A stretch of 64,000 nucleotides of DNA from Paenibacillus sp. JDR-2 (GTDB lineage Bacteria; Bacillota; Bacilli; Paenibacillales; Paenibacillaceae), in NCBI RefSeq assembly GCF_000023585.1, contig NC_012914.1:6671501-6735500 (forward strand), written 5' to 3'. Below the pieces are notes generated by a model. The model made no database searches. It was not told the origin of the DNA and saw nothing but the letters and a program-made list of their open reading frames with translations. Made by a program: the position numbers and the translations under genes. This document shows, in pieces, positions 8,502-17,191 of the stretch. Every line of letters begins with the position of its first letter. Position 1 is the first letter of the stretch.

Positions 8502-10016
8502 TTAAGCCGTTACAGAAAAGCCTTTTTTGAACTTCGCAATCGCGTCAACAAGAGCCTTCTCGTTGTCGGCAACGAGGTCTTTTGTTGTACGGATGGATTC
8601 GCCGATTTCCGGATGATTGGAATCCAGGAACGCCAGGAATTCTTTCTCGAAGCGTTGAATATCAGCAACTGGAATTTCGTCCAGGTGGCCTTTAACCGCG
8701 GAGTAGATCGAGATTACTTGCTTCTCAACCGGCATCGGCTGGTTAACGCCTTGCTTCAGAATTTCCATTGTACGAGCACCGCGGTTCAAACGGGCGAGTG
8801 TACCTTTATCAAGATCGGAGCCGAACTGCGAGAACGCTTGGAGCTCGCGGTAAGCCGCAAGGTCCAGACGGAGTGTACCGGCAACCTTTTTCATTGCTTT
8901 GATTTGAGCGGAACCGCCTACGCGGGATACGGAGATACCTACGTTAACCGCCGGACGTTGGCCGGAGTAGAACAGGTCGGATTCCAGGAAGATTTGTCCG
9001 TCAGTGATCGAGATTACGTTCGTAGGAATGTAAGCCGATACGTCAGACGCTTGAGTCTCGATGAACGGAAGAGCCGTCAGCGAGCCGCCGCCAAGTGCGT
9101 CGCTAAGTTTAGCAGCGCGCTCGAGCAAACGGGAATGCAGGTAGAATACGTCACCTGGGTATGCTTCCCGACCCGGAGGACGGCGGAGCAACAGGGACAA
9201 TTCGCGGTATGCAGCCGCTTGTTTCGACAAGTCATCGTAAATAACGAGAACGTGCTCGCCTTTGTACATGAAGTACTCACCCATCGAGCAGCCTGCATAA
9301 GGAGCCAGGAAGAGCAATGGAGCCGGTTCGGATGCGCCAGCCGTTACGATGATTGTGTAATCAAGAGCACCGTGCTTGCGAAGTGTTTCAACAACGCCTG
9401 CAACAGTGGATTGTTTTTGACCTACGGCAACGTAGATACATTTCACGCCGTTGCCTTTTTGGTTGATGATTGCGTCGATCGCAATCGCCGTTTTACCTGT
9501 TTGACGGTCGCCGATGATCAGCTCGCGTTGACCGCGGCCAACCGGTACCATCGCGTCGATTGCTTTGATACCCGTTTGCATTGGCTCATGTACCGATTTA
9601 CGGTCAATTACGCCAGGAGCCGGGGATTCAATCGCTCGGAATTGAGTTGTGTTGATTGGACCTTTGCCGTCAAGCGGCTGGCCCAGCGGGTTAACAACGC
9701 GGCCCAGAAGCTCTTCGCCTACCGGCACTTCCATGATGCGGCCCGTACGTTTTACTTGGTCGCCTTCACGGATATCCGTGTAAGGACCGAGGATTACGAC
9801 ACCGACGTTGCTTTCTTCCAAGTTGAGCGCCATGCCTACAACGCCGTTGGAGAATTCGAGCAGTTCGCCCTGCATCGCATTTTCCAAACCGTGTACGCGG
9901 GCAATACCGTCACCGACATTGATTACGGTGCCGACGTCAACGACTTGAATTTCGGATTTATATTGTTCGATCTGTTGTTTAATCAGCGTGCTGATTTCAT
10001 CAGGTCTGATACTCAA
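8502..10016 (-). CDS. atpA: ATP synthase F1 subunit alpha
   Basis: Non-catalytic nucleotide-binding subunit of F1. It carries the P-loop GDRQTGKTA near residue 170 and the family motifs GMALNLEESNVGVVILG and PAVNVGISVSRVGGSAQ. I place the start at a TTG that gives MSIRPDEISTLIKQQIEQYK, aligning with the usual AtpA N-terminus (504 residues) and lying eight bases after AGGGG. An upstream in-frame GTG would add three residues but has its Shine-Dalgarno directly abutting. Confidence 0.97.
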   Translation of the reverse strand: MSIRPDEISTLIKQQIEQYKSEIQVVDVGTVINVGDGIARVHGLENAMQGELLEFSNGVVGMALNLEESNVGVVILGPYTDIREGDQVKRTGRIMEVPVGEELLGRVVNPLGQPLDGKGPINTTQFRAIESPAPGVIDRKSVHEPMQTGIKAIDAMVPVGRGQRELIIGDRQTGKTAIAIDAIINQKGNGVKCIYVAVGQKQSTVAGVVETLRKHGALDYTIIVTAGASEPAPLLFLAPYAGCSMGEYFMYKGEHVLVIYDDLSKQAAAYRELSLLLRRPPGREAYPGDVFYLHSRLLERAAKLSDALGGGSLTALPFIETQASDVSAYIPTNVISITDGQIFLESDLFYSGQRPAVNVGISVSRVGGSAQIKAMKKVAGTLRLDLAAYRELQAFSQFGSDLDKGTLARLNRGARTMEILKQGVNQPMPVEKQVISIYSAVKGHLDEIPVADIQRFEKEFLAFLDSNHPEIGESIRTTKDLVADNEKALVDAIAKFKKGFSVTA

Positions 10017-10040
10017 TTCGTTCACCCCTATCTACCTGCA

Positions 10041-10580
10041 TTAGATTTTAAACGATTTTTGTAAACGTTCCAGCTTGCCGGACAGGCTGCCGTCATACAG
10101 ACGGTCGCCGATGCGTACTTGTACGCCGCCGAGCAAATCCGGTTTGACGATTTGTTCCGCAACAATTTTCTTGCCGCTGAGCTTGCCGAAGCTAACTTCT
10201 ACCTCAGCCAGTTCCGAAGCCGACAAGCTATGGGCTGTGTAAACAACCGCATGCGCTTGACCAAGTGCTTCGCCGGCGATCTTTGTATACGCATCGTATA
10301 CATCCGAGATCAGCTCTTGGCGCCCGCGAACAAGAATAAGTTCAAGCGTATGAAGGACAAGCGCGGATACATGATCGCCAAATGCGCCTTTCAGCACAGC
10401 GATCTTTTTCTCCGGCTCGATGCTAGGAAGCTCCAGGAATTTGCGCGCGTCAGCATCATTTTTCAGGCCTTGAACAATCAGCTTAAGCTGATCTTCCGTT
10501 TCCGATACAATGCTTTGCTCGTTAGCAAGCTCAAACAGTGCTTTAGCGTAGCGCTTCGCTACGACAGTATCCCGGCTCAT
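10041..10580 (-). CDS. atpH: ATP synthase F1 subunit delta (OSCP)
   Basis: Peripheral-stalk subunit linking the b dimer to the top of F1. 179 residues, with the N-terminal helical bundle (VAKRYAKALFELANEQSIV) and the conserved C-terminal IVKPDLLGGVQVRIGDRLYD near residue 145. Its ATG overlaps the atpF stop by four bases (ATGA), indicating coupled translation. Confidence 0.98.
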   Translation of the reverse strand: MSRDTVVAKRYAKALFELANEQSIVSETEDQLKLIVQGLKNDADARKFLELPSIEPEKKIAVLKGAFGDHVSALVLHTLELILVRGRQELISDVYDAYTKIAGEALGQAHAVVYTAHSLSASELAEVEVSFGKLSGKKIVAEQIVKPDLLGGVQVRIGDRLYDGSLSGKLERLQKSFKI

Positions 10581-11059
10581 TTGCTTCCAACTTCTTTCAG
10601 GTATTGGTTAACCAATTGCTCCTGGGATTTCTCGTCCACTTGCTTCTCGATAATTTTCGACGCGATTTTGACGGAGATACCGCCAACCTCTTCGCGAAGT
10701 GCAGCAACCGCTTTATTTTTCTCGCTCTCGATATCTTTAACCGCTTCGTCCTTCAGACGAGTGGATTCGGATTTCGCAACTTGAATAATGTCATCGGCTT
10801 GTTTCGTGCTTGTAGCTTTAGCTTGCTCAATAATGTCATAAGCTTCTTTACGAGCTTCCTGAAGTGCTTGTTTTTGTTGCTCCAGCTGCTGTTCAGCTTC
10901 TTTCTTGCTTGTTTCCGCATTAGCGATTTGCTCTGCAACATACTGTCTGCGTTGCTCCATTACGCTCAGCAATGGACCAAATGCGTAGCGTTTCAGCAAG
11001 TACAGAAGGATCAGGAACGCAACTAGTTGGATGACAAGACTCGACCATACGATATGCAA
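10577..11059 (-). CDS. atpF: ATP synthase Fo subunit b
   Basis: Peripheral stalk. The 160-residue protein has one N-terminal membrane span (residues 3-22, IVWSSLVIQLVAFLILLYLL) followed by a long charged coiled coil, visible as Glu/Lys/Gln/Ala repeats to about residue 140. A single b gene is present, as expected for a non-photosynthetic Firmicute with a homodimeric stalk. Confidence 0.97.
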   Translation of the reverse strand: MHIVWSSLVIQLVAFLILLYLLKRYAFGPLLSVMEQRRQYVAEQIANAETSKKEAEQQLEQQKQALQEARKEAYDIIEQAKATSTKQADDIIQVAKSESTRLKDEAVKDIESEKNKAVAALREEVGGISVKIASKIIEKQVDEKSQEQLVNQYLKEVGSK

Positions 11060-11186
11060 AAAACGTCACTCCCTTCTATAGCTTAAAACAATTTCATTCG
11101 GACTTACCGCCCCGCTCTACAGGGCTGAACAAAAAGGAAGGCGTGGAGGCAAAGCCACACTCCCCGCCATGTTTATGCTTGTGATA

Positions 11187-11411
11187 TTAGGATTTACCCA
11201 AGAAGATGAACGCGAGTACCAGTGTGATAACTGGAAGTGCTTCGACGAGTGCGACACCGATAAACATCGTTGTTTGAAGAGTACCGCGAAGTTCTGGTTG
11301 ACGGGAAATACCCTCAACCGTGCGACCTACGATCAGACCGTTACCAATACCTGCGCCAAGTGCGCCCAAACCGAATACAATTGCTGCTGCAACTAATGCC
11401 AATGCTCCCAT
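11187..11411 (-). CDS. atpE: ATP synthase Fo subunit c
   Basis: Proteolipid of the rotor ring, 74 residues with two hydrophobic helices around the polar loop GRTVEGISRQPE. The ion-binding glutamate sits in GVALVEALPVITL. The residue after it is Ala, not the Ser/Thr typical of sodium-binding c subunits, so proton coupling is expected. The ATG is nine bases after GAGGAGG. An upstream in-frame TTG overlaps the ribosome binding site and is rejected. Confidence 0.97.
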   Translation of the reverse strand: MGALALVAAAIVFGLGALGAGIGNGLIVGRTVEGISRQPELRGTLQTTMFIGVALVEALPVITLVLAFIFLGKS

Positions 11412-11486
11412 TAGAAAAATCCTCCTCAATTTTCGTGAAAATAGTTTTTTTATATTGACCGCCGGTATTCCGCCGGTTTGAAGCCT

Positions 11487-12251
11487 TTAATGCTGCTCGC
11501 CATGCTCTTCATGCACAATCGCTTGCGACATGTAAACCATCGTAAGCATACAGAATACGAATGCTTGTATTGCACCTACGAATACGCTGAAACCTTGCCA
11601 CACGACAAGCGCCGGGATACCCCAAACACCCATTCCGAGGATTACGGCAATCATGACCTCGCCCGCGAAGATGTTACCGTAAAGACGCAAAGCAAGCGAC
11701 AACGGTTTCGATACTTCTTTGATCAGGGACAGAGGCAGGAAGAGCCAATGCGGTTCAACATAGTGTTTCAGGTAATGCTTCGTGTTCAGACGAAGACCCT
11801 CGATATGCGTCAGCAGGACAACGATCAGCGTTAGGGCGCCTGTTACTGCAACGTCTGCAGTCGGTGATTTCCACCAAGCGATATGCGCTTCTTCTTCCCC
11901 GCCCAAATCAAGGTTCATACCGAAGATTGACGCACCGTGATGCACTTCAGTAACAATACCCAGCGGCAGACCAAGCATGTCGCCGACAAAAATATACATA
12001 ATCAGGGTGAGACCGAGGATAAGATATGGACGGCCTTTCTTGAGGTCCATAGACGTACCGATAATGTTCTGTACGAATTCGATAACCCACTCCAGGAAGT
12101 TCTGAAGCTTCGTTGGATTCGTAACCGAAATGTTTCTCACTGAGAGCCTCGCAAGTACAAAGACAATGATGCTAGTGATCAAAATCATCGCGATAACAGC
12201 CAAATCAAATTCGATTCCAGCTACATGAACGGTAGGAGAAATATGATCCAT
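11487..12251 (-). CDS. atpB: ATP synthase Fo subunit a
   Basis: Stator channel subunit. 254 residues with five to six membrane helices. The essential arginine lies in SLALRLYGNIFAGEVMIAV near residue 175, and the C-terminal helix contains GAIQAFVFCMLTMVYMSQA. It follows atpI with a one-base overlap and precedes atpE by 75 bp. Confidence 0.97.
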   Translation of the reverse strand: MDHISPTVHVAGIEFDLAVIAMILITSIIVFVLARLSVRNISVTNPTKLQNFLEWVIEFVQNIIGTSMDLKKGRPYLILGLTLIMYIFVGDMLGLPLGIVTEVHHGASIFGMNLDLGGEEEAHIAWWKSPTADVAVTGALTLIVVLLTHIEGLRLNTKHYLKHYVEPHWLFLPLSLIKEVSKPLSLALRLYGNIFAGEVMIAVILGMGVWGIPALVVWQGFSVFVGAIQAFVFCMLTMVYMSQAIVHEEHGEQH

Positions 12252-12661
12252 TAGTTATTTTCACCCCTTTCATCGGTAGGATTCGACGCCATCAGCTTTC
12301 TTCTGGACAAAAATCCCAGTATGAGTGTTGCCAATTGTGCGACAAATAATCCGGCAACAGTCGCTGAAAGCTGAAACGTGTATGTTTGTGTCGCAATCAC
12401 AACTGCCAACAACGCGACGCACGACCGGGTGAAAAAGCCGATATTCGTCCTTTTCGTACCTTGCACGGCGGCATTCGCTCCAATCTTCGTAACCTTCCAG
12501 CCAAGTATTCTTGCGTTCACCAGGCTAGCTGCTCCTCCGATCATCAGACCGCCCCACCAGCTCTCATACTCGGGCAGAACCGCCCAAGCAATACAGCATA
12601 GGGACATGAATAAGAAAGTAACTCTTGTAACGGCTTTCAAGTGGGCCGACAAATCGTCCAT
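12251..12661 (-). CDS. atpI: ATP synthase subunit I (assembly factor)
   Basis: Small membrane protein encoded first or second in many bacterial atp operons, thought to help c-ring assembly and magnesium supply. 136 residues with four hydrophobic segments (about residues 12-30, 34-52, 75-92 and 98-118). Sequence conservation in this family is low, so the call rests on position, size and topology. Start and stop overlap both neighbours by one base. Confidence 0.85.
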   Translation of the reverse strand: MDDLSAHLKAVTRVTFLFMSLCCIAWAVLPEYESWWGGLMIGGAASLVNARILGWKVTKIGANAAVQGTKRTNIGFFTRSCVALLAVVIATQTYTFQLSATVAGLFVAQLATLILGFLSRRKLMASNPTDERGENN

Positions 12662-12936
12662 TATTTCGCTTTGCCTCCCGCAAACGTCCGAATCAGGAAT
12701 ATAACCGTGATGATGCCTATTGCAAGTCCCGCTACCAATCCGATAATGGAATAGTATTCGGTACCGTTTGCAAGATCGGCTTTATGACCGAGCCAGTAGC
12801 CAAGCCCCAGACATGCGGCTAGATCGGCCCCAATAGTGCCGACCAATCCCATTGCTCTCCAAGGGTCGTCTCCGAAACTGCCATGATCCGACTTATTCTG
12901 ATTTTCTTTGGACGGTTGTTCTTTGGATGGATCCAT
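12661..12936 (-). CDS. atpZ: AtpZ/AtpI-like membrane protein
   Basis: 91-residue protein with a hydrophilic, Lys/Asp/Ser-rich N-terminus (about 25 residues) and two membrane helices: GLVGTIGADLAACLGLGYWLGH and YYSIIGLVAGLAIGIITVIFLI. The GYWLGHK motif at the end of the first helix is typical of AtpZ. It is the first gene of the operon and overlaps atpI by one base. AtpZ forms an assembly or magnesium-handling complex with AtpI in other bacteria; that role is inferred here. Confidence 0.85.
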   Translation of the reverse strand: MDPSKEQPSKENQNKSDHGSFGDDPWRAMGLVGTIGADLAACLGLGYWLGHKADLANGTEYYSIIGLVAGLAIGIITVIFLIRTFAGGKAK

Positions 12937-12962
12937 GCAGAATCACTCCAAAACTCTCATTT

Positions 12963-12992
12963 ATTTTATCGAAGCTGTTAAACTTTTGTCAA
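12963..12992 (-). promoter_or_regulatory. Sigma-A promoter of the atp operon
   Basis: The minus strand has TTGACA (12987-12992), an 18-bp spacer and TAAAAT (12963-12968), about 27 bp upstream of the atpZ ATG. Confidence 0.75.
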
Positions 12993-13027
12993 TTCATTTA
13001 AATTCAAACATTTAGTGAACAGCGGCC

Positions 13028-13057
13028 CGAAAATCCTTATAAATAAAGGATTTTTCG
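13028..13057 (-). terminator. Stem-loop between mnaA and the atp promoter, possible terminator
   Basis: CGAAAAATCCTTT pairs with AAGGATTTTCG on the minus strand around an AT loop. There is no long T-run after it, so termination is likely but not certain. Confidence 0.4.
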
Positions 13058-13124
13058 AGCTTCAAACCGTACAGTACCACTGTATGCTGTACATTGCTTA
13101 TCTAGCAGCTGTCCGCTTCAAAAA

Positions 13125-14273
13125 CTATGAACGTTGTGTGAACGGTTCAGGCCGCTCGTTTGTTCTTCCAAAATGATGTAAAATCGCCTGAACAATACGT
13201 ACCGAAGCTTGTCCGTCGCCGTAAGGATTGGCAGATTTGCTCATTTTTTCGTACAAGGCTGCGTCGTTCAAAAGAGCACGCGCACGGCTGTATACTGTTT
13301 CTTCATCCGTGCCAACCAGCTCAAGCGTTCCGGCTTCGATCCCTTCCGGACGTTCCGTTGTGTCCCGGAGTACCAGGGTTGGCACGCCAAACGATGGCGC
13401 TTCTTCCTGCAGGCCGCCGGAATCGGTCATAATCATATAGGCATGAGGATAGAAATTATGGAATTCGAATACATCAAGCGGTTCGATTAATTGAATGCGC
13501 GGATGATTGCCAAGAATCTCGTTAGCCGGCTCTCTAACAGCCGGGTTCGGGTGCACGGCATAGACGATCGCTACGTCTTCATGCTCATCGGCGATCCGTT
13601 TAACCGCGCGGAAAATGTTGCGGTGCGGCTCGCCCAATGCTTCACGGCGGTGCGCCGTCATCAGGATCATGCGCTTGCCCTTCGCCCATTCGATGACCGG
13701 ATGGGAGAACGACGGGTCAACCGTATATTGGAAGACATCCGTTGCGGTATTGCCCGTTACGTAAATCGATGCCTCCGATTTGTTCTCCTTGCGCAGATTG
13801 CCTGCGGACCATTCCGTAGGAGCGAAATGCACATCCGACAGAACGCCTGCCAGCTGGCGGTTCATTTCTTCCGGATACGGAGACAGCTTGTTCCACGTAC
13901 GAAGACCGGCTTCAACGTGGCCAACTTGAATTTGCTTCAGGAAGGACGCATAGCTCGCCAGGAACGTTGTCTGCGTATCGCCATGCACAAGCACGATATC
14001 CGGCTTTGCTTCCGCGAGAACAGGGTCCAGGCCCTCCAGAACGCGTACGGTTGTCTCGGTCAGCGTCTGGCGGTCCTTCATGACATTCAGGTCATAGTTC
14101 GGCTGAATCTCGAAGAAATCAAGCACCTGGTCGAGCATTTGGCGATGCTGCGCCGTTACGCAGACGATCGATTCGATCTGATCGGCATGCTTGTTCAATT
14201 CCAGCACAAGCGGAGCCATCTTTACGGCTTCCGGACGAGTACCAAAAATCGTCATTACTTTCAGTTTAGACAA
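13125..14273 (-). CDS. mnaA: UDP-N-acetylglucosamine 2-epimerase (non-hydrolysing)
   Basis: Interconverts UDP-GlcNAc and UDP-ManNAc, the precursor for teichoic-acid linkage units and other cell-wall glycans. Family motifs are GTRPEAVKMAPL (residues 10-21), LVHGDTQTT near 94, GHVEAGLRTW near 116, MTAHRREALGEP near 208 and DSGGLQEEAPSFG near 288. 382 residues is the normal length. The start is TTG, ten bases after AGGAG. The gene lies between upp and the atp operon, a common position in Bacillales. The sequence just upstream of its ribosome binding site is the duplicated 54-bp segment. Confidence 0.95.
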   Translation of the reverse strand: MSKLKVMTIFGTRPEAVKMAPLVLELNKHADQIESIVCVTAQHRQMLDQVLDFFEIQPNYDLNVMKDRQTLTETTVRVLEGLDPVLAEAKPDIVLVHGDTQTTFLASYASFLKQIQVGHVEAGLRTWNKLSPYPEEMNRQLAGVLSDVHFAPTEWSAGNLRKENKSEASIYVTGNTATDVFQYTVDPSFSHPVIEWAKGKRMILMTAHRREALGEPHRNIFRAVKRIADEHEDVAIVYAVHPNPAVREPANEILGNHPRIQLIEPLDVFEFHNFYPHAYMIMTDSGGLQEEAPSFGVPTLVLRDTTERPEGIEAGTLELVGTDEETVYSRARALLNDAALYEKMSKSANPYGDGQASVRIVQAILHHFGRTNERPEPFTQRS

Positions 14274-14288
14274 AACGATTCACTCCTA

Positions 14289-14412
14289 AAATGAATGGTG
14301 ACTTAAAGAGCTCAATTAAAGCGATTTGTGGCATTCATGCTTCGTAAGCATACGCTTTAAATGAATGGTGACTTAAAGAGCTCAATTAAAGCGATTTGTG
14401 GCATTCATGCTT
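14289..14412. repeat. Direct repeat of 54 bp, two exact copies at 70-bp period
   Basis: Positions 14289-14342 and 14359-14412 are identical. Each copy is bounded by an ATGAATG/CATTCAT inverted pair and ends in ATGCTT. The 16-bp spacer (14343-14358) contains AAGCAT, which can pair with that ATGCTT. The array fills the gap between the upp stop codon and the mnaA ribosome binding site, so both copies should be transcribed in a upp-mnaA message. Confidence 0.95.
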
Positions 14413-14413
14413 A

Positions 14414-15043
14414 TTAATTCGTACCGAACAGACGGTCACCGGCATCGCCGAGACCTGGCACGATGTAGCCCTTCTCATTCAACGCATCGTCGAGCGCGGC
14501 AAGGTAAATATCGATATCCGGATGCGCATCCTGTACCGCCTTTACTCCTTCCGGAGCAGCAATCAGGCACATCAGCTTAATCTGGTCGCAGCCGCGCTTC
14601 TTCAGCGAGTTGATCGCCGCAATCGCCGAGCCGCCGGTAGCCAGCATCGGATCGATGACAATCAGCTGACGGTTAGCCGCATCTGTAGGCAGGTTAATGT
14701 AGTATTCGGTTGGCTGGAGTGTTTCGTGGTCTCGGACAAGTCCGATATGACCCACTTTAGCGGCCGGAATCAGCTTAAGCATCCCTTCAACCATACCAAG
14801 TCCCGCACGCAGAATCGGGATGAGCCCCAGCATGCGTCCGGATACCACCTTCGCTTCTGTCGTTGCGACAGGCGTCTCCACCGTAATGGTATCAAGAGGT
14901 ACGTCTCTTGTAATTTCGTAAGCCATCAGAGTGGCTACCTCGTCAACCAGTTCACGAAAGTCCTTCGTATTGGTATCTTTGTTTCTAATAAAGGTCAGCT
15001 TATGCTGAATTAATGGATGGTCGCATATAACCACTTTGCTCAT
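14414..15043 (-). CDS. upp: Uracil phosphoribosyltransferase
   Basis: Salvages uracil to UMP using PRPP. 209 residues, with the PRPP loop VIDPMLATGGSA near residue 129, the flexible GLVRDHETLQP near 100, LRAGLGMVEGM near 78 and the C-terminal uracil-binding YIVPGLGDAGDRLFG. It has its own extended -10 promoter and a good ribosome binding site. No terminator is visible before mnaA, suggesting read-through. Confidence 0.98.
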   Translation of the reverse strand: MSKVVICDHPLIQHKLTFIRNKDTNTKDFRELVDEVATLMAYEITRDVPLDTITVETPVATTEAKVVSGRMLGLIPILRAGLGMVEGMLKLIPAAKVGHIGLVRDHETLQPTEYYINLPTDAANRQLIVIDPMLATGGSAIAAINSLKKRGCDQIKLMCLIAAPEGVKAVQDAHPDIDIYLAALDDALNEKGYIVPGLGDAGDRLFGTN

Positions 15044-15103
15044 GGAGCGTAATTCCTCCTGTGTGAATAAGTTATTCCTATAGTCTTGGACACAATCCCG
15101 TTT

Positions 15104-15112
15104 ATTATATCA
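15104..15112 (-). promoter_or_regulatory. Extended -10 promoter of upp
   Basis: TGATATAAT on the minus strand, a perfect -10 with the extended TGN element, lies about 60 bp before the upp start. The -35 region is weak. Confidence 0.6.
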
Positions 15113-15167
15113 CTCTGCCCCCTGCGATGCATCCAGAGTTTTATGGCTATATAACGACGGTTTGTCC

Positions 15168-15210
15168 ATAAAAAAGGACGAAACAGATGTAATCTCTGCT
15201 TCGTCCTGTA
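15168..15210 (-). terminator. Terminator of the opp operon
   Basis: AGGACGAA pairs with TTTCGTCCT on the minus strand, extended by CAGAGATTACATCTG, and is followed by TTTTTTATGG. It sits four bases past the oppF stop. Confidence 0.9.
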
Positions 15211-15213
15211 AAA

Positions 15214-16176
15214 TTATACCGATGCGTAGTGGCAGGAAGCAAAGTGCCCCTTTTTCACTTCGACAAGCTTAGGTTCAACGGTTTTACATTTATCCGTCGC
15301 CATTGGGCAGCGGGTGTGGAACTGGCAGCCTGCAGGCGGATTAATCGGGCTCGGCAGATCGCCGGCGAGCACGATACGCTCGCGGGTAGCTTCAATTTCC
15401 GGATCCGGAATCGGATTGGCAGACAAGAGAGCGCGCGTGTAAGGATGCGCAGGGCTGCTATACAGCTCGCTGCTTTCCGCAAGCTCAACGATTTTGCCAA
15501 GATACATAACCGCAACGCGGTCACTGATATGCTTAACCATCGACAGGTCATGCGCAATAAACAAATAAGTCAGGCCCATTTTGCGCTGCAAATCCTGCAT
15601 CAGGTTCACGACCTGTGCCTGGATCGACACGTCGAGTGCGGAGATCGGCTCGTCCGCAATAATAAACTTCGGATCAACCGCAAGAGCGCGGGCGATACCG
15701 ATCCGCTGGCGTTGACCGCCGGAGAACTCGTGCGGGTAACGGGTAGCATGGTCCGGATTCAGACCAACCAGATCAAGAAGATCCTCAACACGCCGCTTCC
15801 GCTCGGCACGGCTTCCTACCAAACCGTGGATATCAAGCGCTTCGCCGATAACGTCGGTAATGGTCATCCGCGGATTCAGCGATGCATAAGGATCCTGGAA
15901 GATCATCTGCATATCGCGGCGCATTTGCTTCAGCTTGGCGCCTTTCATCTTATAGATGTCCTCGCCGTTAAACGTAACGTTACCGCTTGTAGGCTCGTAC
16001 AGACGAAGAATCGTACGGCCAGCCGTCGACTTGCCGCAGCCGGATTCGCCAACGACGCCTACGGTCTCGCCTTTGGCGATAGAGAAGTCGATCTCGTTGA
16101 CCGCCTTCAGAATATTGCCTCCGCCCAGGTTAAAGAACTTGCGCAGATTACTAACCTTTACTAACGGCTCGCTCAT
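15214..16176 (-). CDS. oppF: Oligopeptide ABC transporter ATP-binding protein OppF
   Basis: One of two ATPases powering peptide import. Start at MSEPLVKVSNLRKFF, with GGGAGG upstream and ATG overlapping the oppD stop as ATGA. It contains Walker A GESGCGKST near residue 46, signature FSGGQRQRIGIARAL near 155 and Walker B FIIADEPISALD near 177. The C-terminal oligopeptide-transporter extension holds a cysteine cluster (GCQFHTRCPMATDKC), like the cysteine-rich tails that bind an iron-sulfur cluster in characterised Opp/Dpp ATPases. 320 residues. The substrate could also be dipeptides. Confidence 0.92.
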   Translation of the reverse strand: MSEPLVKVSNLRKFFNLGGGNILKAVNEIDFSIAKGETVGVVGESGCGKSTAGRTILRLYEPTSGNVTFNGEDIYKMKGAKLKQMRRDMQMIFQDPYASLNPRMTITDVIGEALDIHGLVGSRAERKRRVEDLLDLVGLNPDHATRYPHEFSGGQRQRIGIARALAVDPKFIIADEPISALDVSIQAQVVNLMQDLQRKMGLTYLFIAHDLSMVKHISDRVAVMYLGKIVELAESSELYSSPAHPYTRALLSANPIPDPEIEATRERIVLAGDLPSPINPPAGCQFHTRCPMATDKCKTVEPKLVEVKKGHFASCHYASV

Positions 16177-17180
16177 ACGGATACCTCCCGTTTCGCAGGC
16201 TTCGCGTAAGGATGTGCCATCCAGCATGCCGATGTATGCGACTCGTTGCCGTCAACCGGCAGAAGCTCCGGATCGTTGTCGACGCAGACGCGCATCGCTT
16301 CGTCGCAACGCGCGCAGAAGCTGCAGCCTGCAGGAGGCTTAATCAGATCCGGCGGCGTACCGTAGATCGGAATAAGCGGCTCGTCTTTTCTCTGGTCGAG
16401 ACGAGGCACAGAACGAAGAAGGCCTTTTGTATATGGATGCTTCGGATTTTTGAAGATTTCCCATTTCGTGCCGCTCTCGACAACCTTGCCTGCATACATA
16501 ACGATAACGCGGTCGCAAATATCCGCTACAACGCCAAGGTCATGCGTAATCAGGATAATGGAAGTCCCCATACGCTCTTGAAGATCCTTCATAACGCGCA
16601 GAATCTGCGCCTGAATCGTTACGTCGAGCGCCGTAGTTGGCTCGTCCGCAATAAGAAGCGAAGGATTGCAAGCAAGAGCGATCGCGATCATCGCACGCTG
16701 GCGCATACCGCCGGAGAATTCATGCGGGTATTGGTTAAAGCGTGCCGCCGGGTTAGGAATGCCTACGAGATTCAGCATCTCTACCGCACGGGCACGGGCA
16801 GCCGAAGAGCTCATGCCTTGGTGCTTAACCAGACCTTCCGTAATTTGACGGCCGATCGTCAGCGTTGGGTTAAGCGAGGTCATTGGATCCTGGAAGATCA
16901 TGCCCATCTCTTTACCGCGGATGCTTTCCATTTCCTTTGGCGTCTTGGACAAGATCTCTTGTCCTTTGAACATAATCGAGCCGCTGGTCATCGCAGGCGG
17001 GCTTGGAATAAGGCGCATCAGTGTCTGCGCCGTTACGGATTTACCGCAGCCGGACTCACCAACGATTGCCACGGCTTCGCCTTTGTTTATATGAAAGTTA
17101 ACGCCGCGTACCGCTTGTACGGTACCGCCGCGAACTTTGAAATTAACACGAAGATCATTCACTTCGAGCAAACGTTCCAT
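16173..17180 (-). CDS. oppD: Oligopeptide ABC transporter ATP-binding protein OppD
   Basis: ATPase partner of OppF. 335 residues with Walker A GESGCGKSV near residue 41, signature FSGGMRQRAMIAIAL near 156, Walker B LLIADEPTTALD near 176 and the C-terminal cysteine cluster GCSFCARCDEAMRVC near 292. It lies 11 bp after oppC. Confidence 0.93.
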   Translation of the reverse strand: MERLLEVNDLRVNFKVRGGTVQAVRGVNFHINKGEAVAIVGESGCGKSVTAQTLMRLIPSPPAMTSGSIMFKGQEILSKTPKEMESIRGKEMGMIFQDPMTSLNPTLTIGRQITEGLVKHQGMSSSAARARAVEMLNLVGIPNPAARFNQYPHEFSGGMRQRAMIAIALACNPSLLIADEPTTALDVTIQAQILRVMKDLQERMGTSIILITHDLGVVADICDRVIVMYAGKVVESGTKWEIFKNPKHPYTKGLLRSVPRLDQRKDEPLIPIYGTPPDLIKPPAGCSFCARCDEAMRVCVDNDPELLPVDGNESHTSACWMAHPYAKPAKREVSV

Positions 17181-17191
17181 AGTTGCACCTC

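Noticed and set aside
8109..10064. Plus-strand open frame of 651 codons antisense to atpA
   Set aside because: Same shadow effect over atpA; no family resemblance.
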